Source: Hevea brasiliensis
Lineage: Eukaryota; Streptophyta; Magnoliopsida; Malpighiales; Euphorbiaceae
Direction: 5' to 3'
Assembly: GCF_030052815.1 (NCBI RefSeq)
Contig: NC_079494.1
Location: forward strand, 37,124,467 to 37,188,466
Length of the DNA stretch: 64,000 nt
Part shown: one piece after another, positions 1 to 9,688 of the stretch
Position numbering within the stretch: position 1 is the stretch's first letter
How the letters are laid out: the number at the start of each line of letters is the position of its first letter
The notes under the pieces: model-generated
The model's input: the letters and a program-made list of their open reading frames with translations, nothing else
Told to the model about the DNA's origin: nothing
Database searches by the model: none
Program-made: the position numbers and the translations under genes

Positions 1-1066
1 GGAGCTTTTCGGGAGAAAGTCTCAAAAACAGAAAAGGGGCATTTGAAGGAGCAAGGCCATAGGTAAAGTCTTGCGACTCGTCCTCCATTCGTCATTGGTC
101 TTCGAGATTCTGTTAAGTACACTTCATTGGGGAAGAACTTCTTGTGTCCGGATCAATATTGCTTTGTGAGTGCAATTTACATTTCCTGCTATCAACCTCT
201 GGTTCCTTGATCTAAGTTGATTTTAATTTCCTGCAATTTACATTTCCTGCTATCAACCTCTGGTTCCTTGATCTAAGTTGATTTTAATTTCCTGCAATTT
301 ACATTTCCTGCTATCAACCTCTGGTTCCTTGATCTAAGTTGATTTTAATTTCCTGCAATTTAAATTTCCAGCTATCAACCTCTGGTTCCTTGATCTAAGT
401 TGATTTTAATTTCTAGCAATTTACATTTCCTGTTTTCGACCTCTGGTTCCTTGATCTAAGTCGATTTTAATTTCTAGCAATTTACATTTCCTGTTATCAA
501 CCTCTGGTTCCTTGATCTAAGTTGATTTTAATTTCCTGCAATTTAAATTTCCAGCTATCAATCTCTGGTTCCTTGATCTAAGTTGATTTTGATTTCCTGC
601 AATTTAAATTTCCTGTTATTAACCTCTGGTTCCTTAATCTAAGTTGATATTAATTTCCTGCAATTTACATTTCCAGCTATCAACCTCTGGTTCCTTGATC
701 TAAGTTGATTTTAATTTCCTGCAATTTACATTTCCAGCTATCAACCTCTGGTTCCTTGATCTAAGTTGATTTTAATTTCCTGCAATTTAAATTTCCAGCT
801 ATCAACCTCTGGTTCCTTGATCTAAGTTGATTTTAATTTCTAGCAATTTACATTTCCTGTTGTCGACCTCAGGTTCCTTGATCCAAGTTGATTTTAACTT
901 TCTAAGTCTTTTAAACTTCTGTTGCCAATCTCTAGGTCACTGGTTTAGGTATGCTTTAGTTCCCTAACTTCGAGCACTTAATCGTCCAAAATATGAGTCT
1001 GAATCTTTACATAATTCCTACACGGGAAATTTTCCCTTTAATAGAAATTACGTAAAGAGGGGCAGC
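1..1066 (+). mobile_element. Tat-L internal region, 3' untranslated end
   Basis: This stretch lies upstream of a polypurine tract and a 3' LTR, so it is the 3' untranslated end of a Tat-lineage Ty3/Gypsy element read on the + strand. No pol reading frame remains; gag-pol and the 5' LTR lie outside the window. Bases 1-172 show nothing I recognise. 173-905 is a tandem array (own entry), 906-981 is unique AT-rich sequence, and 982-1066 forms the conserved stem described separately. Tandem arrays between pol and the 3' LTR are known from Tat/Ogre/Retand elements; the assignment here is inference from layout. Confidence 0.7.
173..905 (+). repeat. 61-bp tandem array (about 12 copies)
   Basis: A unit of 60-61 bp containing ctctggttccttgatctaag and the spacer ttaatttcctgcaattta recurs head to tail about twelve times with few substitutions. 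Unit starts near 173, 234 and 295 show the 61-bp step. The copies are alike, so the array is young or homogenised. It sits in the 3' untranslated region of Tat-L. The last copies (from about 840) are more divergent. Confidence 0.95.
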
Positions 1067-1089
1067 TGTCGACACCATATTTTGGCCGA
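982..1089 (+). promoter_or_regulatory. Polypurine tract of Tat-L inside a long imperfect stem
   Basis: The PPT (1053-1066, aaagaggggcagc with its flank) ends directly before the LTR start tgtcgacacc. Bases 1005-1021 (ctttacataattcctac) pair imperfectly with 1041-1057, and 982-995 (tcgtccaaaatatg) pair with 1076-1089 (catattttggccga, one mismatch), so PPT and LTR start lie in an asymmetric internal loop. The Tat-R copy at 63883-63991 has the same stem. The PPT call is standard; a role for the stem is inference. Confidence 0.75.
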
Positions 1090-1631
1090 TCCCCAAAATT
1101 AATAAAACTTTGGAACTGACCTCAGTACTAAGTCCCCTTTTGACAGCTAATCACGTTTCCGATCTCTCTTTGATAGACAGTCACATTTCCGATCTCTCCT
1201 CACAGAGAATTAAATCAATGCTAGGTCCTCACATCAGTCAGAGCCTTACCGGTCTATTAAATCGCTCACCAATCTCTCCGACCCGTTGTAGTATAAACAA
1301 AGTGAACTAGATCTTTTCTTACCAGTTTTATTGCCGATCTCCCTTTCAAAAGTTTAAGAGTTAAGGTTTTGGTCCGGTTTAATGAGGATTTCGATCTTAA
1401 GTGTTCAAATCAAATTTCCAATTTTAATCAAGTCTCGTTCAGCATTTCTTCCCTACCGATCTCATACTCTTTGTGTTTTCCGATCTCTCACACTTAGGTT
1501 AATAATCATCTTCAGTTATTTCAACATACTCAGACAATCAAGTGTTTAATAATTTAGAAATTCTTCGATCATAACCATTCATCGAACAAAAAGGGCATTC
1601 CACTTCATTTCATTTCAAAAATTTGTACAAG

Positions 1632-3721
1632 TCATTCGGCTGGGGGATCACCCCCAGCCTGATCTACATTTTGCTCATTTTCTCTCTCACCTTCGGCCTC
1701 CTCTTCGCTTTCCTCCTCGCCTTCAGGAGCCAGGTCGGCCATCCAAGAGAAGTCCTCTTCTGGGTAACGCTTCTGGAGTTCGGCCAAGAGGTCCTTGTGA
1801 GAATTTACATAGGCACCAGCTATCCCCGTCACCATTTCCTCGTCTTTCACCTTAAGCTCCTCGATAAGTTGGGCGACCTGAGAAGCTTCGTTGGCCCGGA
1901 GCGCCTCGACTTCCCTGAGAGCCCGATCCCTTTCAGCCAGAACATGATTCTGTTCGGCCACTCTGTCTTCATAGAACTTCGCCCGCCCCTCAACTTGAGA
2001 TATGTAATCCTGAGTGGATGCGAGTTGGGATCGGAGGGAAGCCATTTCCTGATTCTTCTTCTCGATCTCCTTGCCCAGGCGATGAGCCTTTTCCCGAACT
2101 ATGGTTTAGTTCACCAGTCACTCCACGTTCAGGCTCATGGCGCGAGTCAAGATATCGTCAAGGCTGTCCGGGGATAGCCTTTCCCGATCCTCCCGAAGGC
2201 AGATGGAAGACCCCAACACTTTGGCAAAATCGGGGTTCTCCCGAACAATTCGGTTATTCTTCAGGGACTCCATCAACGTTTGAGCGCCACGAGAGGAGGA
2301 TCTCACAGAAGGTTGATAAGGACCCCTTTCTGTGCTTGGAGCAACTGGAGGGGGTGGAGCTGGCTCTTCTTGCTGAGGAGGAGATCGGACAGCTTCAGTG
2401 ATCGGCGGCCCCGAAGGTCGGGACGGGCCTCCTTGCGTCTCCCCTGGTTCATGGCCGGGAGTTCGAGGCATCTCCGAACGCTTCATCTCCTTTACTTTCT
2501 GGGAGATCTCTCTTTCCTTCTCCCGCTTCCTAGAACCCTCATCACCCGCCATACCTGCACAAAGGAGAGGTCAGTGAGATCGCTAAGGTCCTGAGATCTG
2601 AGATTTAGAAAATACCAGTGCCGAGGTCAGAGAGCGGAAGTTCGCGATCTTGGCCGATGAGCAGCTGTAGGGTCCAATGGTGCAGCTCGGCGGTCACTGC
2701 GTCTAAACAGGAATACTTTTGAGTGGCAGCCTGACTTTTCAGATCCATCACTATTAAGCTTTCTTTCTGGTTCAGGTTAACGTGCTTCGAAGCAAGGGCC
2801 CTGGTGCCACCAAATCGAGGGAAGTCCTCAAAGCGGTCGGATTTTGCTCCTCGTAATGAAGAAGCGGTTCTTCCAATTTTTAAGGGAGGAGGCGGTCGGT
2901 GAAGAGCCCGCAATGAGGCTTCGCCTGAAAGAACCAGTGATCATCGTCCTTTCGGCGAGTTAGCCTGTGCAGTTCGGCGAACACCTTAGCCGTAGGTCTG
3001 ATTCCCTTAGATCGGCATAGACCTCGGAAAGCTACTAAGATCCGCCACGAGTTAGGGTGAATTTGAGCAATGCATACCTGGTGAAGTTTTAGGACCTCCT
3101 TGAAGAAGTCGTCCAGAGGGAACCGAAGACCGGCCTTTAACTGTTCCTCGTATACAATAACCAGGTCATTTTCTTCAAAGAAGTGATCGGCTCGGTGATC
3201 GCCGTGGCACCGGATAAGTTCGTACGAATCAGGGCGAATATTGTACTCCTGGCTAAACGATTGTAGATTGGACTCTTACCAGGTCATTTTCTTCAAAGAA
3301 GTGATCGGCTCGGTGATCGCCGTGGCACCGGATAAGTTCGTACGAATCAGGGCGAATATTGTACTCCTGGCTAAACGATTGTAGATTGGACTCTTACCAG
3401 GTCATTTTCTTCAAAGAAGTGATCGGCTCGGTGATCGCCGTGGCACCGGATAAGTTCGCATTTAATCGTATGAATATTGTACTCCTGGCTAAACGATTGT
3501 AGATTGGACTCTTGTAAGATCGATGGCAGCTCGTCCATAGGGAGATTCTCCCTCCCTGAAGAAGGTACGTGCCTTGATGGTCCGACCCGCCCCCGAGCTA
3601 GAACAGAGGCCCTAGGAGGTTCTGTTTGCGCACTTGGCCCGACCACTTCTTCTTCATCAGACGACCACGAGAATTGAATGGAGGGAGGACTCGCCGCTCT
3701 TTGACCTTCGGCACCGCTCAT
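1632..3721 (-). pseudogene. Antisense PF04195-type (putative gypsy type transposon) gene of Tat-L, broken
   Basis: This is the extra antisense gene known from some Tat-lineage elements; its function is unknown. The start is placed at the ATG opening MSGAEGQRA (3721), because an upstream in-frame ATG at 3877 almost touches the TATA box at 3881. The acidic N terminus leads to MDELPSILQESNLQSFSQEY, then the conserved domain (about 3400-2650), an intron-like gap (about 2640-2555), a proline/glutamate-rich linker (PAPPPPVAP) and a C-terminal coiled coil (MASLRSQLASTQDYISQVEG) with an acidic end at 1632. It is broken by a 118-bp triplication at 3161-3514 (not a multiple of three), a frame break near 2900 and a CAA-to-TAA stop near 2107. 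The parallel copy is 61501-63338. Family call from motifs only. Confidence 0.7.
3161..3514 (-). repeat. 118-bp tandem triplication within the antisense gene
   Basis: Three consecutive copies start at 3161, 3279 and 3397, each with ccaggtcattttcttcaaag and ending near attggactctt. The first two are almost identical; the third is slightly different (tcgcatttaatcgtatg). 118 is not divisible by three, so each extra copy shifts the frame. The Tat-R gene has one copy of this segment. Confidence 0.95.
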
Positions 3722-3880
3722 TTTCAAAAGAAATAAAGAACTTAAACTAAAAAAGAAGATCAAAGCCCTTACCGGAGTCTGATCGGCGTCGGAAGAACTT
3801 GAGAAAACGAGAGAACTTCGAAGTTGTGAGCAAGGGACTGAAAATGGAATGAGAGAACAACTGGCTAACCCCCCCACCCC

Positions 3881-3888
3881 TATTTATA
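3881..3888 (-). promoter_or_regulatory. TATA box of the antisense gene
   Basis: The minus strand reads agtataaatagggg, a strong plant TATA context, about 160 bp upstream of the chosen start. The equivalent box in Tat-R is 61338-61345, the same distance from the matching codon, so the promoter is conserved between copies. Confidence 0.6.
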
Positions 3889-4139
3889 CTAGTCCCAGCA
3901 TTTAATGCTCACGAGGCTCTAGGCAACGCATCGATTGGTGGGACTCGCCAGCTGTTCTGACACTTCTCTCAAATATTCGAACATTCCAAAGAGATCGGTT
4001 AAATGGAGATCGGCATAATAAGTTGAATATCTTGAATGAAGGATTAGTTAAGAGTCGTTTTGTTAGGAATCAGATCGGACAAATATATCAGAGATCGAAA
4101 AATAATCAATAATTGGAGAAACAAGATTTTTATTTCCAA

Positions 4140-4275
4140 AAGATCGGATTACATCATTTGGGCGATCTCTAGGGATCGGATTACAATAAAGGTCTAACTA
4201 CGTCATTTGGGCGATCCCTAGAGATCTGATTACATTGAAGGATTACATCATTTGGGCGATCTCTAGAGACCGGCG
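4140..4275. repeat. Short tandem repeat, about 55 bp x 3
   Basis: The block gattacatcatttgggcgat followed by ctctagagatcgg recurs three times with small changes. Tat-R has the same array at 60940-61065. In both copies it lies upstream of the antisense PF04195-type gene and its TATA box. Confidence 0.8.
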
Positions 4276-4302
4276 GGACATCCTATCTAAAGAGTCCCAG
4301 GT

Positions 4303-4536
4303 TTATAACTGATCCCAAGGGTGTCGCCGATCGGAGCTTAATCCGCTGTTGGAACACCCAATGTGGGAGGAAACCGCTGTCGGAACACTCAATGTGGAGA
4401 GAAGCCGAATGAACTTGAGGAAGCAACCGCCAAGGATCAGCAGAGCATTAGACAAGGTTATGCGATCACCGGCGTCGTAAATCTTCAGTCGAGGAATAAG
4501 GAAGTCCATCGGAGAGGGATCAAAAACCACAATCAT
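4303..4536 (-). CDS. Small conserved antisense frame in U3, unknown function
   Basis: A 77-residue frame begins MIVVFDPSPMDFLIPRLKIY. The Tat-R copy at 60469-60726 begins with the matching MIVIFDLFPIVLFIPRLKIY and continues to a similar FLKFI / PLKFI stretch. In both, a TATA-like tract lies about 90-100 bp upstream (4624-4631 here). The copies differ by a sizeable deletion in the middle. I do not recognise the protein. The opposite strand also keeps an open frame here (4363-4560), so the coding strand is uncertain and this may simply be conserved LTR DNA. Confidence 0.3.
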   Translation of the reverse strand: MIVVFDPSPMDFLIPRLKIYDAGDRITLSNALLILGGCFLKFIRLLSTLSVPTAVSSHIGCSNSGLSSDRRHPWDQL

Positions 4537-4623
4537 GGCTTAACGATCACGAGCAGCTAGAACTGGAAAAAAAAGAAGGAAGAGGGAAAAATCAGATGAA
4601 GGAAATGTCTCCGTCGTCAGGGG

Positions 4624-4631
4624 TATATATA
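4624..4631 (-). promoter_or_regulatory. TATA-like tract upstream of the small antisense frame
   Basis: The minus strand reads cctatatataccc about 90 bp before the ATG at 4536. The matching tract in Tat-R is 60371-60380, in the same relation to its frame. Confidence 0.4.
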
Positions 4632-5249
4632 GGGGGAAAACGGGCATTTATTGCTGAGCAGAAAACGAAGCGAACGCCTCGGGAATCGAGGGGAAATTAA
4701 TGCTTTGACCAGACCGGACCAGAGAAAGGGAGAGATCGGAATAATAGATCGGAAGACGGGAGATTAGCATGAGAGATCGGAATAGGAGCGTGTCAAGAAG
4801 AGGGATCGGAAGACAAAAGGAATAAGACAAATCCCAAATAACCGTCGTCAGAATCAGAGGCAAGGTAGTTAAAGCGTTGCAGGCGAGATCTCCACCGCAC
4901 GCCTAAGAATCGCCCACAATGCTGACAGGTGCCAGGGTATGTCATGACAGTCCTGTACATCCCAATCCCCACCGTTGATCTCACTTGAAAGGACAAATCC
5001 GGAACCCTTGGATCAAGAGAGAAGACGACAATACCAGCGTCTTTCGCTCTTAGCCCTCAGATCGTTCCGGACGAGAAGATTTGGGACCGTCAGATTGAAA
5101 GAAGAAAAGGACAAAAATTCTGAAGAGTGATCTCAACCATTCATTTTGATTCTCTTTAATTCCTGAACATCCGATCATGTCCTTCGAAATCCAGACCCTT
5201 CATCTCCCTCAAAATAAATCCTGACCCTTCATGGGGAGCACCCGATTCC

Positions 5250-5257
5250 TATAAATA
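5250..5257 (+). promoter_or_regulatory. Sense TATA box of the Tat-L LTR
   Basis: ctataaatacctgcatg is a good TATA box in the element's own direction, conserved in Tat-R (59735-59742, minus strand). It would start the genomic RNA near 5280 and so mark the U3/R boundary. Bases 5260-6240 downstream carry no gene; I see only R/U5 sequence there. Confidence 0.55.
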
Positions 5258-6239
5258 CCTGCATGAAAAAGCTTGTGGACGGGCAAAAAAAGAGGTAGTT
5301 ATTATAGCAGAAGAACTCTGAAACTTGATTCAATTTGTTACTCTGCTAATTTGAAGTTTTGATTAGAAAGACTTTTGAAACTAGTTTTCTGAAGTGTTTT
5401 CTTGAAAAAGGATTCTGAATACTGGAACTCTACATTTTCAGTTTGTTCATTATCCGGTCACACTCTTACTCTCAACCTTTTATCATATCTGTCTCCATTC
5501 CCATTATCCAAGCTCAACTTCATTTCACTCAGTTTTTATCTTAATCTTACTGCATTTTAGCTAAGCACCCTTCAGTTCACAAAGAACATCAGCCCTCAAG
5601 CTAATCAGTCTGTTGTCTTATTACTATTTGTCACCCCGTAGTTATTTCAATAGATTTGGCTCCTTACAGGTAAGAGCTCATACTGTTGTTTTATTAATTG
5701 TTTACGTTTACTTTTCGCATTTTCTTTGTTCTTCTTACGTATGTAATTTTCTCTAAGTTTATTTTGTGCAAAAGAACCCCAAAGAATATTATTCTCTCAA
5801 GTTGTCTCTTTAGTGATCAGTCCATCATTTTATTAATCTTCGTCATTTCTGAAAGCAAGTTTTCTATTTCCTAGTAGCATGTAAGTGGTTGGGTAAAATA
5901 TAGATAACTGCAACTTACGGGTCTCTTTTAAGAAAGAGAGCCTGAATAAAACGTCAGGAAAATAGCCACAATATTGGGCTGATGTAAACGACAATTCGGC
6001 AAGATGCCACAAAGTGGAATAAAACCAAAGTAAACAAAACAGAATAGATAGGTCATTAATAGGTACTGGTAAAGTGACCTTAGGGGAAGTCAGCAAAATT
6101 CAGTCCAGCTTCTCTTATTTAGTCACAAAATATCAATTAGTTAAAAGAAGCCTTATCCCCGGCACTTTAGAACGCCAGAATCCTTAGCTTTAGGGCCTTA
6201 CGATATGTAGCTGCAATTAAAATTCGGGAAATCGGAAAG

Positions 6240-6700
6240 ATCTCATTCAGGTTCCTGTTAATTTAATAGAGATCGAAAGAGAGTTCTTATCCGGTCTCAA
6301 GTCCAAATTTTAATAAATATTTAATAGAGATCGGAAGAGAGTCCTTATCCGGTCTCAACTCAAAATTTTAATAAGCATTAAATAGAGATCGGAGGAGATT
6401 TCTTATCCAGTCTCAACTCAAAATTTTAATAAATATTAAATAGAGATCGGAGGAGAGTTCTTATTCGGTATCATTTCAAAATCTTAATAAACATTAAATA
6501 GAAATTGGAGGAAAATTCTTATCCGATCCCTGAGCTAAAATTTTAATGAATACTTAAAAGAGATCGGAGGAGAGTTCTTATCCGATCCTCAATCCTAAAT
6601 TTTAAATACCCCAAAAGAGATCGGAGGAGGATTCTTATCCGATCTCCTCTCAGAATTTAAGAGAGATCGGAGGAGAGTTCTTATCTGATTCTCACACCTA
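6240..6700 (+). repeat. About 60-bp tandem repeat in Tat-L U5 (about 8 copies)
   Basis: The word gagatcggaggagagttctt followed by atccgatct and an AT-rich spacer (aaaattttaataaatatt) recurs about eight times. The same family, with about three to four copies, forms the truncated edge of Tat-R at 58531-58745. Confidence 0.9.
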
Positions 6701-7078
6701 ATTTTAACCTACAACCAAAATGATATGCGACGTCAATTCACTAAGGTTGTCTCATTTACTTATGTATCTGGGCGATCCAAATTTAGTGAAAAATCAAATG
6801 CTCCTTTAGTCAAAAGGATCAACATGTCCATTCAAGCCCTCCTAACTAATGCAAAATTAAATCTACTTACCCTTATTAAGGGACGAGGTGGGGTGCCTAA
6901 CACCTTCCCCACCCGTTTACGGACCCCGAACCTAGAATCTCTGTCTTGAAGTGGTTTCGTTTCAATTTATTTTCACAAATGGTTCTCTTTAGTTACCTTC
7001 AAAACTAAGGTGGCGACTCCTCACTCTTTCCCACTTCGGTGAGTGATCGTCCAGGCGACAGCAAAATCCCTTGCGACA

Positions 7079-7751
7079 AAGGTTGAAGATGAGTATTTTG
7101 CTGTCCCAAAGGCTTATAAAGGTGTCCCAAATTATGAGTTAGTGGAGCATTAACTTGGATTAAAGAATTAATTATCCAAAGTTTCCTAAATTGCAATTTT
7201 ACTACCATTCTTTCACTATTAATATAATGTACCAAAATTTAATTTTTTTATGACATTTTCAAAGTTTAATATCATTTATTTTTAATGGACATTTAGGTCA
7301 AAAGGCAACTCGGGGTGTCAATTGACCAAAATGCCCCTATTTGGGTTGTATTCCCGATTTTTCGGTAATAACGATTTTTATCGTTTTCTCGATTTCTCGT
7401 TTTTCTTTGTACTAATTAATTAATTTTTCTTTGTTATTTTTAATGACATTTATACTTCAATAAGTCTTTAATTATGTCTCGAAACTAAATTTCGAGGGTT
7501 CCCTGTAGTCCTGGGGTCGGCTATTGCCCGCGCTATAACTTCCCTGTGCGGTCACCCATCGCTGCGGTGCTGGCTCGTTTAACTTAGTTCCATTTTCTCT
7601 CTTTTATTTTTCTTGTATTTTTCCTCTATTTTATTTCAAGACCTTGTATCTCTACACTAATATTTAAACATAATTCCTGGCATTCTAGCTGTCTAGATAG
7701 ACACTGATCACCGGAACAGTAAAATGCACTATCGAACATAGGGGTGTTACA
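7079..7751 (-). repeat. Element A 3' LTR, first 673 bp only
   Basis: It matches 12700-13367 of the 5' LTR, including the shared gctgtcccaaaggcttataa segment. It starts tgtaacacccct (minus strand) next to a PPT. The missing rest is displaced by Tat-L to beyond the left edge of the window. Confidence 0.9.
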
Positions 7752-7790
7752 ATTCTCCCCCCCTTAAAATAAATTTCGTTCGCGAAATTT
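7752..7790 (-). promoter_or_regulatory. Polypurine tract of element A with adjoining hairpin
   Basis: The minus strand reads ttaagggggggagaat directly before the LTR start. Upstream of it, aaatttcg and cgaaattt pair as a small stem-loop. The same arrangement occurs in C (47695-47726). The tract primes plus-strand DNA synthesis. Confidence 0.85.
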
Positions 7791-8829
7791 TATCCAATGG
7801 CCATCTTACAATATTCAAACGTTTATTTTTTCCTTTCTATATGATCGTATAATCTTCTTTCCTCTGAATTTGACTAAAACTTTTAACAATCTAGTATAAC
7901 ATTTACTTTTTATATATAGCACTAATCTTTTCTTACTACCGTTGCATCTAATTTTTCAATTCATGTTCCCTTTTTGAAAGACCATTGAGGTCATGTTAAA
8001 ATTATTTATCTAATCATGGGTCCTTTGACCATTCTAGTCAACAATCTTACTCACATTCGTAACATTTCTTTGTTATATCTGAACCAACTATTCAAATTTT
8101 TACTTCCACAACTATTTTTATCTATTAATATTCTATAACTTACTTCCTTTTATACTAAACTATAACCTTTTGATATTCTAACTTTTGAGTTTTAAATCCC
8201 TAAGTAGGATTTTCAAACTTATTTCCAACAATAAAATTATGTCCTGGCATAACTATACAAAAATAGATGTTGTTGGCGACTATTCTCATCTTGGTGTACT
8301 ATCGTGTAGTACGTAGCTCTATACAGTAATCTCAAGTCAGTACTGTAATCTGCAGCTTACAGTATAAACATCAAGAATATTGCACAGTTACTACGATACA
8401 TCCCAATAGATCAATTTTTCCTATATTTTCTCCTTTTCGAATTCACTAATATCCGAAACTTATTCTGATTACAATATCCACTGACAATTACTAACTATAA
8501 CATCTTTGCCCTCATTTAGAGCAACTCTATTACCGCAACTTACTTTTACTTCCTCTTGCCATACATTAAGTTGGCTTGCCGTTTAGCTTTATAACTTATG
8601 GTGTGTTAGAAAATACTTTTCGCCGATAAACTCTTCCAAAACTAATTTCACTTATTATCACAATCCTTATCTTAAAGGACTAATCACTAATGCATCAAAA
8701 TTTATTCCCCTGTAAAGGAATAATAACAGAACATATAGTTCTAACGCTAAAATAAAAGTATGCAGACCCCAGGTCAAACAATACATATATATATCTTAGT
8801 TACTAATTGAGAAAGTACCAGCAACAATG
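7791..8829 (-). other. Element A non-coding filler between gag and PPT
   Basis: About 1 kb of AT-rich sequence without a usable frame. A protease-like remnant (gggaataaattttgatgca on the minus strand) lies near 8700. The stretch aligns along its length with 55763-56700 of element E, so it belongs to the family. I see no RT, RNase H or integrase motif in it. Confidence 0.7.
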
Positions 8830-9500
8830 TCAAAAGTCTCAGCCTCTTCTCTCTGTCTCATTGCATAGACTCGACTGCAACGCCTGCTCGCTCGATCGAT
8901 TCATCGTGCCTTGGTTGCTTGATGGACTACCTCTACCCCTGCTTCTACCTCTGCTAAGTGGTTGTGAACTGACCCTTCAGTAGTAGTAGGAGGTGGCCCA
9001 ACTCTATGGGCACTGGTGCAATCCTTGGCAAAGTGTCCTTTGCCTCCACAGTTATAACAGGCTCCTATGGCCTTGTAGCATACCCCACCATGATTTCTAT
9101 CACAAGTTTCACATTGACGAGGAGGGTAGGAACTTCTAGTTGTTCGACGACTGGACCTTGGTGGTCTCTGCCCTGATAATCCACCTCTGTTATATCCCTG
9201 AGCTCGGGGCTCCTTAAATTCTTTTCTCTTCCCCAAATTACTGCTCGAGCTCTGACCCATAGGTTTCTCCCTCTTCTCTATTTCACACTACCCTTGTGGG
9301 GGTTGGGTTTGTACTTGGGCTTGGGCTGACAGATTATCAGCCACTTTTTGAAAGAAAGTGGCCATTTGGTGGGCCATTTGTACAGTAATTTGTACCGGTA
9401 AAACTGGTATAGTCGGGCCTTCGACATTTTGTGGAGCTGTGGCCTCAACTTGTACTTCTGCTATCACAGACTATTCTATTGTCTCATTTTTCTCTTCCAT
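8830..9500 (-). pseudogene. Element A gag, internally deleted
   Basis: The frame starts at the ATG at 9500 (MEEKNETIE), comparable with MEEGDRSVEQ of element C. It continues through the glutamine-rich N terminus (QMATFFQKVADNLSAQAQVQ), then jumps to the basic C-terminal part (NLGKRKEFKEP), so the central retrotransposon gag (capsid) domain is missing. A zinc knuckle CYNCGGKGHFAKDC is intact at about 9060-9020. Stop codons interrupt it near 9470 and just before the second part. The frame ends just upstream of the protease site. Gag packages RNA; without the capsid domain this copy could not do so alone. The same junction occurs in E. Confidence 0.8.
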
Positions 9501-9668
9501 ATCTTTTCACAAGATTTTCTATTCCTATACAACCAACACAAGGAGATTTCCTCCTGTTAGTACATATTTTTAATGTAATGTACTATATGTATCAAACAAT
9601 GACATTGAGCTGTTGTACTATGAAGAAAGAATATTCAAATTACAGGTCAAAACAAAACTTAAAAGCTT

Positions 9669-9680
9669 GCTCTGATACCA
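9669..9680 (-). promoter_or_regulatory. Element A primer binding site
   Basis: The minus strand reads tggtatcagagc, the complement of the 3' end of initiator methionine tRNA, eight bases after the LTR end. It primes minus-strand DNA synthesis. Confidence 0.9.
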
Positions 9681-9688
9681 CTTAAACA

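Larger units (their letters stand above)
1067..7078 (+). mobile_element. Tat-L 3' LTR, 6.0 kb, complete
   Basis: The LTR starts with TGTCG after a PPT and ends with CGACA at 7078, giving 5-bp terminal inverted repeats and TG...CA ends. It is followed at once by sequence internal to the LTR of element A, as expected if Tat-L inserted there. 6.0 kb is very long for an LTR, though Ogre-type elements approach this size. A sense TATA box at 5250 would leave a U3 of about 4.2 kb and an R-U5 of about 1.8 kb. U3 carries a PF04195-type pseudogene and a smaller conserved frame, both antisense, each with its own TATA box. The gagatcgg word recurs throughout. The sister copy is 58531-63905. Confidence 0.8.

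Noticed and set aside
173..905. CRISPR-like array
   Set aside because: The units are contiguous without unique spacers, and the host is a plant.
1623..2594. Plus-strand open frames over 1623-2594
   Set aside because: They are the reverse side of the antisense PF04195-type gene, whose domain and coiled coil match the Tat-R copy on the other strand.
9669..9680. tRNA gene fragments at the tggtatcagagc sites
   Set aside because: Only the 12-base primer complement is present at 9669, 20534, 31113, 42874 and 57632; no cloverleaf follows.
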